A stretch of DNA of 16,809 bases from Ichthyophonus hoferi (GCA_002751075.1 NAOQ01000649.1:23263-40071), one strand, 5' to 3'. Positions 1-14,544 are shown, counted from the first letter of the stretch. A program made the numbers and translations. Notes: a model not told the origin generated them from the sequence alone.

Positions 1-72
1 CCCCCTTTTTTATCCTTTTTGTTTTGCTTTGTACTTTGCTTTACCATAAGTGCTAATCTTTCCAATTTAACA

Positions 73-347
73 GCAATGTTGCTAAATTCAATAATTTAAA
101 TGGCGTCAATCATAAATTCATATTAGCTAATCCAACTCATGATAGATCAAAGAGACCTACTAGGATTATCTGATCTTGCCACAATACGAAAATACTATTA
201 TGTTCTTCCTTACATGGTGAATTAACTTATTAATGTAATTGGGCTTATATGTTACATACTATGACTTCCATCAATCCTACTGTGGTTAGTAATCTTGTAA
301 CAATTTAGTATGGATGTCTTGTATTCTATGGGATTGGCCAATAAATA
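73..347 (+). repeat. Dispersed repeat, copy 1 (possible Copia-derived piece)
   Basis: It matches 12171-12412 in the same orientation. Shared landmarks in order are GCTAA(C)AAATTCAAT, TTAGCTAAT/TTGGCTAAT, AGAGACC-ACTAG-ATT, GATCTT-CC, CAATAC-AAAAT and a closing GGGATTGGC. Both copies read a short RPTRI stretch on the plus strand, reminiscent of basic linkers in Copia polyproteins. That link is weak. Both copies are old and broken. Nothing else is seen in 1-522 beyond AT-rich DNA. Confidence 0.55.
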
Positions 348-522
348 TATCTATTGGAATAATGTGTGATTAACCAATTGCCACCTGATGCACATATTAC
401 TAAAGTTTTGGTTAATCTATGTATGGAATGATATAGTAAAGTGCATATGACCCATAGTGTGGGATGTGTTAATTAGGGCAGTTATAAAATATTTTGGACA
501 AAACGTAATAAAAAATAACCGG

Positions 523-922
523 TCAATTAAGTAGTTAATAACACAGTATTATTAACTAAGGGTATTTATTAGTTGATATATATAAAACATGAGCATGTGT
601 CCAATGAGCTAATTAGATAATGTAGTAAATCACTTTAAGTTGCAAGGACATTAGATTAATTCAATAAGAATAGGAAATTATAGTGGTTCTTGTTAATCTC
701 TTGCGAAATGTATCAGTTTCATTGACATGGATGAATTGATGAACACATTTGATCAACACATGTTGTGTAGATAAAAAGTTTGGAACACAAATAATAAAGA
801 GGTGAGAGAATAATCAAACTGGAGGATTGCATACATATCTTATAGCAACAGATAGTTATTAATAATCAAGCAGCATCTGACTTTATGAAGTGAATAATGA
901 CTTCTAAGGCCATGGGCTCAAG
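523..922. repeat. Direct repeat A (LTR-like), left copy
   Basis: It matches 2251-2642 in direct orientation over about 385 bp, at perhaps 85-90% identity by eye. Shared blocks include AAGTAGTTAATAAC, ACTAAGGGTATTTATTAG, TTGCAAGGACATTAGATTAA, AACACAAATAATAAA and TTGGAGGATTGCATAC. A TATATATAAAAC box is followed roughly 210 nt later by AATAAA, the order expected of an LTR (promoter then poly(A) signal). Clear TG...CA ends were not established. Confidence 0.7.
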
Positions 923-947
923 TCATGCTTCCACTGTGACAAGGCCA

Positions 948-1484
948 CTACATGCTAGGACCTTTACAGACACCTCTCCCAAAGATTCCCAGCAGTCTCA
1001 TATCTGATACCACAAAAATACCCAGCAATACTCTAGTCTGGTAGAGAGAAACACAGTCTTCAAGGGTTTTAGTAATTGAGTAACCAAGGAGAGATGAGAG
1101 GAAGGCAATGTCCTTTGTTGGAAATTTGACCAATATCATCTTGATGAAGATTTTCATTTAACACTCACGTTCTGTGCAAATAAGGATGTTGTCCACATAG
1201 ATAGTAAGGGCAATGAAACCCTGCTTGGGGTTGTGACAGATGTATGGGCAAGTCCAGTCTCCAGGTAATAGAAATGTAGGGTTTTCAGAATTTTTTCCAG
1301 TATCTTGTTCCATAGTAGCCCAAATACATGAAGCCCATACAGTCCACAAGTTAATTTGTGTGCCTAATCTTTCTTTTCTGGATCTGTGTGCATTGCATTG
1401 GTGGTTGTTCTGTGTATACTGGGATGTCCAGGTACAAATGTAGGTGGGCTGACTTGATATCCAGCTGGTACCCACAAATATCAC
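948..1484 (-). mobile_element. Ty1/Copia reverse transcriptase fossil fragment
   Basis: The minus strand reads pieces of a Copia-type reverse transcriptase: a lysine/serine block resembling the DIKSAYL motif near 1465, then a YVDD-like box with IL downstream near 1165, then the region that follows it in Copia elements. The fragment is broken in several places and too short to be functional. It is old. A second fragment starts just to its right on the opposite strand, forming an inverted pair centred near 1478. Confidence 0.65.
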
Positions 1485-1487
1485 CTT

Positions 1488-1650
1488 GGACGGCTGGATA
1501 TTAAGTCAGCCTACCTACCTACACTCACACGTGGACACCCAGTATACATGGAGCAACCATTAATGCATGCAGATCCAGAGAAGAGAGATTACATATGCAA
1601 GTTATTAGAAGTCATTGTTTGCTTCATAAAATTTTGATATAGTTTCATTA
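1488..1650 (+). mobile_element. Ty1/Copia reverse transcriptase fossil fragment, inverted partner
   Basis: The plus strand opens with LDIKSAYL and continues VYMEQP and YICKL, characteristic of the Copia reverse transcriptase N-terminal part. It is the inverted counterpart of about 1310-1464. It breaks down into AT-rich sequence after about 1650. It is a partial, non-functional fossil. Confidence 0.65.
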
Positions 1651-1810
1651 CTAATAAATGCTTGTCACTCCAAGATTTGTGTACAATCTCTTAACTTGAT
1701 GAAGACAGATACTAAGTAATGATTGGATGAGTATCTATTAATTAAAAAATATATTTAAAATTTTTCATGTTATTAAGGCAACTATTGTATTCATAAAAGG
1801 GTTGCTGGTA

Positions 1811-2252
1811 GAGGTTGTTGACTCAGCCAGGTATCTTGAAGAGTAGCTCGTATTGTTTAAAATGCTGCACCACTTCCATCCAGCTGGAGATTGGGATTTT
1901 GTAAAGTGGATTATGTGATAAAATTTCTAGTAGGTTGTAGATAATAATAACAAGAAACACTTTGTAGGTTTGGTTAGATGTGATGTCAAGATTTTGCAGC
2001 AGATAATGGCAGACACAAGATCTTGACATCATGCCTAACCAAACCTACAAGGTGTCTCTCATAATCATTATCAACAACGTACTAATAATTCAATCACATA
2101 ATCCATAATTCACTTTATCAAATCCCAATCTCCAGTTGCATGGGTCTCCACAACCCCAGCTGGATAGAGGTGGTGCAACATTTTAAACAATACGAGCTAC
2201 TCTTCAAGATACCTGGCTGAGTCTACACCCTGAAGGATGTCAACAACCTTGA
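1811..2252. repeat. Imperfect inverted repeat with possible gag-like fossil coding
   Basis: The left arm 1811-1996 pairs with the right arm 2016-2252 around a spacer of about 20 nt. Matching blocks include CTCAGCCAGGTATCTTGAAG against its complement near 2204-2223, and the AAACAATACGAGCTACTCTT block. The arms can be read as a short protein with WMEVVQHFKQYELL, loosely resembling gag-type proteins of LTR elements (W..W.Q.F..Y pattern). That assignment is tentative. As LTR-element debris it is broken and ancient. Confidence 0.55.
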
Positions 2253-2642
2253 TTAAGTAGTTAATAACAGTATTATTAACTAAGGGTATTTATTAGTTGA
2301 TATATATAAAACACAAACATTTATCATTGAGCTAATTAAATAATGTAGCAAATCACTTAAGTTGCAAGGACATTAGATTAAGTCAATGAAAATAGGAAAT
2401 TATAGTGGCCCTCATTAATCTCTTACAAAATATATCAGTATCCTTGACATAGATGAATGGATGAACACATTTAATCAACACATGTTGCATAGATAAAAGG
2501 GTTGGAACACAAATAATAAAGGGGTGAGAGAATAATCAAATTGGAGGATTGCATACAAATCATATTGCAACAGATTTATTGATAATCAAGCAAAATATGA
2601 CTATATAAAGCAAACAACGACTTCTAATATATATGGGGCAAG
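2251..2642. repeat. Direct repeat A (LTR-like), right copy
   Basis: Right-hand partner of 523-922. The interval between the copies is only about 1.3 kb and holds rearranged Copia-type fragments, so if these are LTRs the element is a shrunken, scrambled fossil. The divergence between the copies suggests considerable age. Confidence 0.7.
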
Positions 2643-2952
2643 GAATAAAATCAAACAACAAGAAAAAAAAAATGTTAGGGCTGTGATTTTCAATTATTAC
2701 TTTAAAAAACATTTATTGCTGATCTCCTAATGTTGATCTAATCTGTCCAAATTAAAAATTACCCAGGTTAAGCCCATTAGGGTGTTACATGTATGTGTAT
2801 AAACCTTGGTGTTCAAGTACTAACATCATGTTAATATATACACCCCAACACCTGTACATGAACATACCAGCTGAAGATAGCCCCTTGAACACTTTTTTCT
2901 TCTTCTGTTTTTCCTCATTCCTCTTAAATCTCTAGCCTTTTCCACTTTCTAA

Positions 2953-3094
2953 CCTTAGTTAACTATAATATCTGTGCCAATGGTCGTTACACGTGCCTCA
3001 CCAACTCAAAGTGTATTGACACTAAAGAGAGACATGTGTCCTTGTATGTGTCCTTATACACCAGGATTTAGTACCATTAATGGGACTTGCATTG
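2953..3094 (+). pseudogene. EGF-like exon relic (left arm, inverted copy)
   Basis: The inverted counterpart of 3406-3275. It keeps NICANG, the segment CLTNSKCIDT and, in another frame, NGTCIG. These pieces are closer to the calcium-binding EGF pattern than the right copy. The frame is disrupted by indels in the middle (a stop TAG falls at about 3068-3070), the acceptor AG is lost (reads AA at 2951-2952) and the donor is GTAGGT instead of GTAAGT. It is a pseudo-exon. Confidence 0.5.
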
Positions 3095-3274
3095 GTAGGT
3101 ATCATGTTTAATATATAAAACTTATCCTAGTTATAAACGACTTATCCTTTATCACTTCACACTTGACCATCCTTCCATCACAACCATTGTACTGTAAGGA
3201 TGATCAAATATATAGCAATACAGAAGAGGTAGTAAAAACTAAGATAAGTTTTATATATTAAACATGATACTTAC

Positions 3275-3406
3275 CAATGCAAGTCCCATTAAAGGCACCG
3301 GACCCTGGTGCATAAGGACTTCCTGTTCCCTCATTACAGTCAATGCACTTTGAGTTGGTAAGTCGCACGCGGAAAACATTGGCGCAGTTATTAAGCTCAA
3401 CTAAGG
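3275..3406 (-). pseudogene. EGF-like exon relic (right arm)
   Basis: A 132-nt symmetrical phase 1-1 exon that is open throughout. It has an acceptor TTTTCCAG before 3406 and a donor GTAAGTAT from 3274. The 43 complete codons include NNCAN, LTNSKCIDC and a closing FNGTCIG. The start fits the (D/E)xNxC entry of calcium-binding EGF modules, and a 1-1 phase exon of this size is typical of them. Only four cysteines remain where EGF needs six, and the middle is not EGF-like, so it is probably a decayed exon. It could still be an exon of an unseen cysteine-rich gene. No partner exons were found nearby. Confidence 0.5.
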
Positions 3407-3545
3407 CTGGAAAAGTAAACGCATAGAGAGAGAAGGAAAGAGAAATTGGAAGAACAGAGGAACCAAAAAAAGTGTAAAGTGGTTATCCTGGGCCAGTAAG
3501 TTCACATACAGTTGCTAAGGTGTATATACTAGCATGATATGCTTC

Positions 3546-5664
3546 ATACACATAATACGCAAAAAAATCACTTAAATGAAGAAAACGAAAAAGAAAACCA
3601 ATATATAGTCCGTCTCTTCTCCGATTTCATACCTAATTAAGTAAAAGTAAAATCATTTGTGATAATTAACCAATTATATTTTGATATTAGAGTTAAAATT
3701 ACATATTAGAATGCGTGAGAGTGATGCATCAATAAAAGGATACTAACATTTATATTTAATGTAGTAATTGCAGTTGCTAATGTAAATTGCACATTTATTT
3801 AATTAGTCTTCTTTAATGATTGGCTAATTTTTATGTAATGTTCATCAAATTTTACGAGATGAAGCACCAATTTGACAATATACAGCTGGACTGCATGACT
3901 GAGTGATACGCTTTATAAATGTATATGTATGATTTTCAGGCAACTAAAGTTACAAGGCTATGGAATGCATGAAAATATAAGGACTATTTGGCGGAATGAT
4001 CTAGTACTATATAATATATTATTATTATTATTATTAGATATATGGTACCATATAGTATTATTGTTATTATTGGGTATATGATACTCTATAATATATTGAT
4101 ATAATTTTAAATTTCAAGTTGAAAGCCCAAACGCAGGGCATCAATGTCGGCCAGGTGTTAATAATGTTATTATGGGTTTTAAAATATCATTATTTCAAAC
4201 AAGTAAGCAATATGTATTTTCTTACCCTTGAACCATTTTAATAGTCGATCAGGCTGGCCACTAGAAGACCAATGTGAATTTACCTAAACATATGCCTCGT
4301 GATTAATTATTGATTTGTGGATAATGGAAGGCGCGCTCAAAGATAATTCCAAGTCACGTATGTGCTATAACCTTGCTTGTCAGTTAATAAACATAATCTA
4401 ATACTATGTAAATATATGTAGACTATTATTATAAAAATAACGTATAAAAAAGCACATATACATATATTACCTAACTAAGATTTATAATTGAAATAACGCT
4501 TCTGTTGAGAATGACTATACCTTCCAAGTCATAATCGAAAATATTATATTGGAATTTAAATTATGATAGACAATAATAATAGCAATAGTATGGTGATACG
4601 AAGTTAATCTTAGATGAAGACAACCATATAAGGAACCAAGGAAACGTGTTTTTTTTTGTAAGGTTTTAAAATTTTCAATATTTATTACTATTATTACCAT
4701 TACCATTTTTATTACTTTAAATATCATTATTACTTCACCAGTCTCCAATAATGGTAGGAATTCCTTCTGCAACAATAATACGAGGAAAAAATGTTGTTAA
4801 ATTGAAGAGAGATTCCGATGGTAACACAAATATTTTCACTTGAACCCATAGTGTAGATAAATGTGTTCATCAAATATAGCTACATGAACAACATAGACAA
4901 AGTGGCTGTAGTTACAAGTATGCAATTAATTAATGTTGCATTCTGAAGTATTCAATATATAAAATGTTATATTTGGAAAGTATGAAAGGGTCTCTCTGTG
5001 AGAGTTTGGACACTCTTGATTCTAGTGATACTGAAGAAAGGCTCTACTGTTTTTATCGCAAATTATCTATTTGCAATAGTTGGCTGCCACCTTGAACACG
5101 GATGATATAGTGTCTGAAATATTTAGTTTGATCCCGCTTACTGCACCAGTTACAGTTTATTGTTTTATTTCTATTTATTCTAGAGTATATTATATTTGCT
5201 TATTACTGGCTTTATTTTATTAATTCTAAAATATTAACAATTCGATCAATCTGTACATTAACTGTGAACATTAGTTAGTTGCGTAGTGATTTAATTGGAT
5301 AATATCTTTCAACCTGATATATTGATTTGTCAACATACAATTTGCAAGTAGTTACACCAATGAGATAACTGGCTAAAGAGCTAATCTAGAAAAGAGATCA
5401 GTATAAATGTAAACTGAAATACATAAAGTTTAGGAGGAAAGTATAAAGGAACAAAAACAGCTAATAATGAACACGAACCCTGTCCTATTTTTAAACGGTC
5501 TCTGCTAATGGTGTTTTAAGCACTTTTTATCAAAAGGTACAACACATCTTCGAACAAATAGATACTAAAGTTCCAAAAGACAAAAATACTAAAACTTTTC
5601 TAATTTTAACAGTATCAGAAATCAAGGAACAAGGAAAATCATACAATTATTGACAAAGACGTGT
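3546..5664. other. AT-rich intergenic stretch, no gene seen
   Basis: No splice-compatible coding sequence or RNA gene was recognised on either strand. It holds an (ATT)n run near 4018-4036 followed by palindromic ATATGGTACCATAT and related AT-rich motifs to about 4100, and another TTA/ATT-rich patch near 4680-4735. The 86-codon minus-strand open stretch at 4515-4775 has low-complexity Ile/Val/Met composition and is not supported as a gene. Confidence 0.6.
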
Positions 5665-5673
5665 TTTATTGGC

Positions 5674-5691
5674 TCGCATTGGCCAATGCGA
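5674..5691. other. Perfect 18-bp palindrome with back-to-back ATTGG/CCAAT
   Basis: TCGCATTGGCCAATGCGA is its own reverse complement. As RNA it could form a 7-bp stem with a GGCC loop. As DNA it presents two CCAAT motifs in opposite orientation. It sits between AATAAA hexamers (5698-5713 and 5665-5670 on the minus strand) in the CPOX 3' flank. Confidence 0.6.
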
Positions 5692-5697
5692 AGACTA

Positions 5698-5713
5698 TTT
5701 ATTTTTATTTATT
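5698..5713 (-). promoter_or_regulatory. Candidate polyadenylation signals of CPOX
   Basis: Three overlapping AATAAA hexamers on the minus strand, about 320 nt after the CPOX stop. I see no closer canonical hexamer in the 3' flank. A fourth AATAAA lies at 5665-5670, beyond an 18-bp palindrome. The assignment rests on motif and position only. Confidence 0.4.
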
Positions 5714-6033
5714 TACATGTTTAAGTGAGTAGAAACAATAGCAGAGATTGTCTTAGGCTGTATGTTACGTGTAAACTTCATGATGATCAAATTATATATT
5801 TATATAGCTATATACATGTCATCACATCAGATTAATTAAACCAAAACACAAACAAAACCATGGTCCATTAGATACTACTATGTAGTTTCACGTACAATAG
5901 CATTATCATAGGAGGTCATAACTCCTACTGTTATCGCATACCAATGCTATATTTAAATACATCTGCATGCATGATGGTACATGCACTTATAATCATAACA
6001 AATACAGCACTGATATAGTAATTGCATCATCTC

Positions 6034-10778
<4,745 letters not shown>

Positions 10779-10810
10779 TATTACTGTAATATTGCAGCCT
10801 AATAAAGACA
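10779..10810 (-). promoter_or_regulatory. 5' leader or splice acceptor before CPOX exon 1
   Basis: Just upstream of the start codon the minus strand reads a T-rich stretch ending in TTATTAG and then 23 nt to the ATG. This resembles a splice acceptor, so a non-coding or short coding exon could lie further upstream. No TATA box is evident. The codons directly upstream of the ATG contain no stop in frame. Confidence 0.3.
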
Positions 10811-10915
10811 GTGAATGAATAATAAGAAAAATATGCACATATATAGGTTGGAGCTAGATTATTATTACTAATAAAATTCATAAAGAATGTGCCAGTTGCA
10901 ACTAGAATGTTGAGT

Positions 10916-11121
10916 GTAAATTCTAACATTCCAATCAAATCATACGATTATTATTAAGATGCTTCTGTATTGTTATTGGTGGAAAGCTCATCGTAGGTGT
11001 GCGTATTTTCCATCAATAATATATAAGTAAATTCTGTCATTCCAATCAAATCATACAACTATCGCTGTGATGATTGTGTATTTTTATTGGTAGAAAGCTC
11101 ATCGCAGGTGCGTGTTTTCCA
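10916..11121 (-). promoter_or_regulatory. Tandemly duplicated CCAAT/ATTGG module upstream of CPOX
   Basis: Two direct copies, 10916-11012 and 11027-11121, are offset by 111 bp. Shared blocks are the 13-mer ATTCCAATCAAAT, then ATTGGT, then AAAGCTCATCG, then a TTTTCCA end. Each copy has one CCAAT (10931-10935, 11042-11046) and one ATTGG (10975-10979, 11086-11090) about 40 bp apart. The block starts about 140 bp upstream of the CPOX start codon, where a promoter would be expected. CCAAT boxes in either direction are classic NF-Y sites; their use here is inferred. The conserved blocks separated by diverged spacers suggest retained sites rather than a recent plain duplication. Confidence 0.55.
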
Positions 11122-12170
11122 ACAATACTAAGTTAAAATTATGTGACTATCTATATATATATAGTTTATATTGTTAATTTCTAGATGGTTATAATTCATA
11201 TTTTACATTTTCTAAAATTCTTATTACATTGAAAATAGAATATTTAATAAATAATTACATATTTATTCAATTACAATTATTTATTGATAGTATATTACAG
11301 TTATTAAAGGGATATAAATATTATCCCAGCGCCCCTTTAAGTTATATTGATGTTGAGCATTTCTTTTCAATTTCTGGTTTATGTGCGCTTTTTTTTGGGT
11401 TTTCTTATGGGATATATGTAGTGTAGAAACTAGCTATAACGTAGAAGAGACGTATAATAGTTGTAACACTTTTACGCAATTCATATAAAGGTAAATGGCA
11501 TTGGTATTAATAATTATTATAATATCACTGCAGAATTTCCTCCCTCTTCCATTTTTGGGTTTTTAAAGTTTCATGAAGTTTTAATTAAATAATTCATGTT
11601 ATTAAAATAAGTCACCAATGGAAGCAGCTGGAATAATCTACAAAATTATATGCTTTCCCAGTAATAGTTGCTGCATTTATTCCCTCTATCTATTTTAAGA
11701 AAAATATTAATAATAGACTATCATTACCATAATCTCCCACTTTTTTGTTGGAGTTCAATCCTTTGGATATTATAGTAGCACTGACACAAAAGGTTTTAAT
11801 GCTATATGTATATGGACAAAGACAATCATGCTAACAATGATAATCCTAGTAATAGCAATTAAAGTGAACTGGTTTTGTGGCCCATATATAGTATAGTGCT
11901 AAAACAGGAATATTTAATTATTTGGGTATTTCTTTATATAGTTATAATCATTAAATATCATTAGCAATTATTTCATGTTGCAGGGGGTATTTTGGAATTA
12001 TACAGAAAAATTTCGGAAATATCTAAAATAATCCTACGAAAAATATGTTGGAAGATTTTGGAAACGTGTAGAAACAATTTATACCTTTGTAATCTTCAAA
12101 ATAGGGATTTTAAACTTCAATATGTGAATTATCAAAATATTCATTGAAAACCAAAAACAAAGATACGATA
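11122..12170. other. AT-rich intergenic stretch upstream of CPOX, no gene seen
   Basis: No gene is supported. A 65-codon plus-strand open stretch at 11229-11426 is rich in Tyr, Ile, Leu and Phe, as AT-rich DNA gives by chance, and I do not call it. No clear repeat structure was found apart from short AT runs. Confidence 0.55.
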
Positions 12171-12412
12171 ACATAATGCTAACAAATTCAATCAATTCGT
12201 ACGATGACTTTGAACAAATTATTATTGGCTAATTTCACTCACGATACACAGAGACCCACTAGAATTGTCCGATCTTACCGCCGCAATACAAAAATTAACC
12301 CAACCAATGGCAGAGGTCCTGTGACTATACAATAAGTCATCTACGATCGAACCGAAACTAATTTGGTATATTACAGTGAGAGCTGGTAGTGGGATTGGCT
12401 CCCTCATAATAT
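12171..12412 (+). repeat. Dispersed repeat, copy 2 (possible Copia-derived piece)
   Basis: Relative of 73-347, same strand, with the same ordered landmarks. It stands alone in the long gap upstream of CPOX, with no other retroelement part recognised around it. The antisense open stretch of about 60 codons here is treated as incidental. Confidence 0.55.
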
Positions 12413-12623
12413 AGTCAATAAAGATTAAGGTTATATAGATGGAGTTGCTATAAAAGTATTACTGTTAGATATATATTAATATAATATAGATATTAATATT
12501 ATAGTTATTAGCACCAGTTTTATATCTTACTATTAATTGCTTTCAACTTGCTGGAATAGTTATATTTCATTCTAAAGCCTTTTTATGTAATATCTCCATC
12601 TTGTGTACTATGAGTATTATGTT

Positions 12624-12790
12624 GTAATATAATATAGTATAATATAATTTAATTAGTTAATTTAGTTCTATAAATATAATATAATATAATATGTAATAGT
12701 ATTACAATACTATATATAATATAATATAATGCAATTAAATGTAATGTAATATAATACAATATAATAAAATTAAATTAAATAAAGTATAAT
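12624..12790. repeat. Degenerate TATAA/AATAT pentamer tract
   Basis: A low-complexity run built largely from ATATA and AATAT 5-mers, drifting into TAAAT units at its right end. It is probably a decayed microsatellite. Confidence 0.6.
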
Positions 12791-12988
12791 TAATTTTATA
12801 ATAATTAGTTACAAGGTAGTAGTATCATTTAGAGTAACTATAGATTTCAGTTTGTGTAGTTATTATCTTAATATGTTTTGGTTATTACCACATCCTATAT
12901 GGATGGCAGCCGCAATTGCAAGTAGAGACTCAAATGAAAATGGAACATGTCAGTAAAAAGCCTTTCATAATTTCTAAGCATGCTATAC

Positions 12989-13012
12989 TATATATATATA
13001 TATATATATATA
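12989..13012. repeat. (TA)n dinucleotide microsatellite
   Basis: About twelve TA units in a row with no interruption. Confidence 0.9.
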
Positions 13013-13683
13013 TTACTTGATAATCTAATTATTGGATAAGTAAGTAATTTAAGCTGTAATTGTTTTTCACACACATGTATGTAACCATATCTTATACTGA
13101 GTATTTACAGAAATTTTTGCCTGGGCATACCAAAAGAAAACAGTAACAAATATATTTTTTATTTTTACAATATATTAATGAAATTTCAAATTAAGATTGA
13201 TAATTCATTATTCGGGTATTTATTCTTTTAATATACATTACAGATTTACTTCCATTGACTCTTAATAAAATTCTATTGCCTTCTATTTTAAATTTTATGT
13301 TGTGGATTGTTGTGGACAAATATTTTATTGAGTAAGCCTTGGTTTTTAATAAACCAATGATTTGATTTTATTAGTATTACTGGAATGTGTTAATTTATTA
13401 CTATTAATAATATTCTTTCACTTTTTTTTAAAAATTTTTAATAGTTTTAAGTTTGGCCAATACCAATAGTGCTCTTTTAAAAAATAATTGCCGACTAATT
13501 GAAGGTTCATTATATTGATCTCCAATGAATACAAAATATTAAAATGAAATTACGTGCTAGAGATGTATCATAAATCAATATATTTATTTTGAAATTGTGC
13601 AGTTCCATTGGTGGATTATCATTCCAGGGGTATTAATGCTCAACGTCACGGGATGAGAATCTATGCTATTGATAGGTTTTTTT

Positions 13684-13795
13684 ACAATATAATATAGTAT
13701 AATGAAATAAAATACAACACAATATAATACAATACATTACAATACAATATACAATATTATACAATACAACACAATATATTACATATTATATTATA
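13684..13795. repeat. Degenerate ACAAT/ATAAT pentamer tract
   Basis: Runs of ACAAT, ATAAT and ACATT units with a 5-base rhythm. It is similar in kind to 12624-12790 but richer in C on the plus strand. Confidence 0.6.
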
Positions 13796-14532
13796 GGTAG
13801 TATGATACAGTATGATATATACATCTACATCTTTATTTAAAGTCTATATTTGTCACAAATATAAAATAATCATTGACGCATTTATCGGCTTTAATCTGAA
13901 AATTGAAAATACTAATTAAAAATAAGCTAGATAATTTAAAACAAACCAAGAGTTGTCATTCTTTAAACCAATTATGTTCACAGGCTATTAATAGATTCAA
14001 GTATTATTGGATTTATGCCAGATAGAATGGATATGATTGCCTATGGTTTTATATTTTATAAGTAGCCAATTAGGTAACTGGGGTTAAATATATATACTTG
14101 CCGTTACCATGACAATCCTATAGATCGACAGTAATCATATAATCATTTTCCATGAGGACAATTTTTATAATTAACTTTAAAATAAAAGAACCACCAAGGG
14201 TCTAGAATAGAAATTAAAAGCTTTATTTATAAGCAAAAACAACCTGAAGCCAACAAGAGATATCACAGACAACAACACTATAACATTATCTAAAATTGAA
14301 TTATAGTAATATGTACTATATCCTTTTTAAAAAAATTAAAAGAAAATAATACAAAAGAATTAAAATCAAAGCATCTTATTACCAAGAATATTGCCCTTGT
14401 AAAAGTATATATAAAATCCAATCCAATCAAACTAAGTGAGTTTATATAGTATTATGTAATACTAGATCATATTATCATATTAAACACTATATCAACGTCT
14501 ATTAAACCAAATAGTATTTTATAGTACTATAT

Positions 14533-14538
14533 TTTATT
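14533..14538 (-). promoter_or_regulatory. Candidate polyadenylation signal of the Rex1-like gene
   Basis: AATAAA on the minus strand, starting 7 nt after the TAG stop. If used, the 3' UTR would be only some 25-40 nt. The flank is A/T-rich, so a chance match is possible. Confidence 0.35.
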
Positions 14539-14544
14539 ATATTT

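Larger units (their letters stand above)
2820..3545. repeat. Long imperfect inverted repeat, arms about 350 bp
   Basis: The left arm (about 2820-3178) and right arm (about 3182-3545) are reverse complements with scattered changes and indels, centred near 3180. The strongest block is 3078-3130 against 3240-3292 (landmarks TAATGGGACTTGCATTGGTA and TTTAATATATAAAACTTATC). Both arms contain a copy of one EGF-like exon with its flanking intron sequence, so the duplicated unit was genomic host sequence rather than a spliced transcript. Confidence 0.8.
12413..14532. other. AT-rich intergenic stretch between the two genes, low complexity
   Basis: No gene is supported. It includes pentamer-like AATAT/ACAAT-rich tracts (separate entries) and a (TA)n run. 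A short minus-strand open piece near 13600-13690, followed by AATAAA, was noted but has no recognisable homology. Confidence 0.6.

Noticed and set aside
4515-4775. Minus-strand open frame of 86 codons
   Set aside because: Low-complexity Ile, Val, Met and Asn content arises from TTA/ATT-rich DNA; there is no domain and no compatible exon nearby.
11229-11426. Plus-strand open frame of 65 codons with hydrophobic residues
   Set aside because: The composition is what AT-rich DNA gives by chance; no family motif, splice partner or promoter was recognised.
12222-12407. Minus-strand open frame of 61 codons
   Set aside because: It lies antisense across a dispersed repeat copy and shows no recognised protein similarity.
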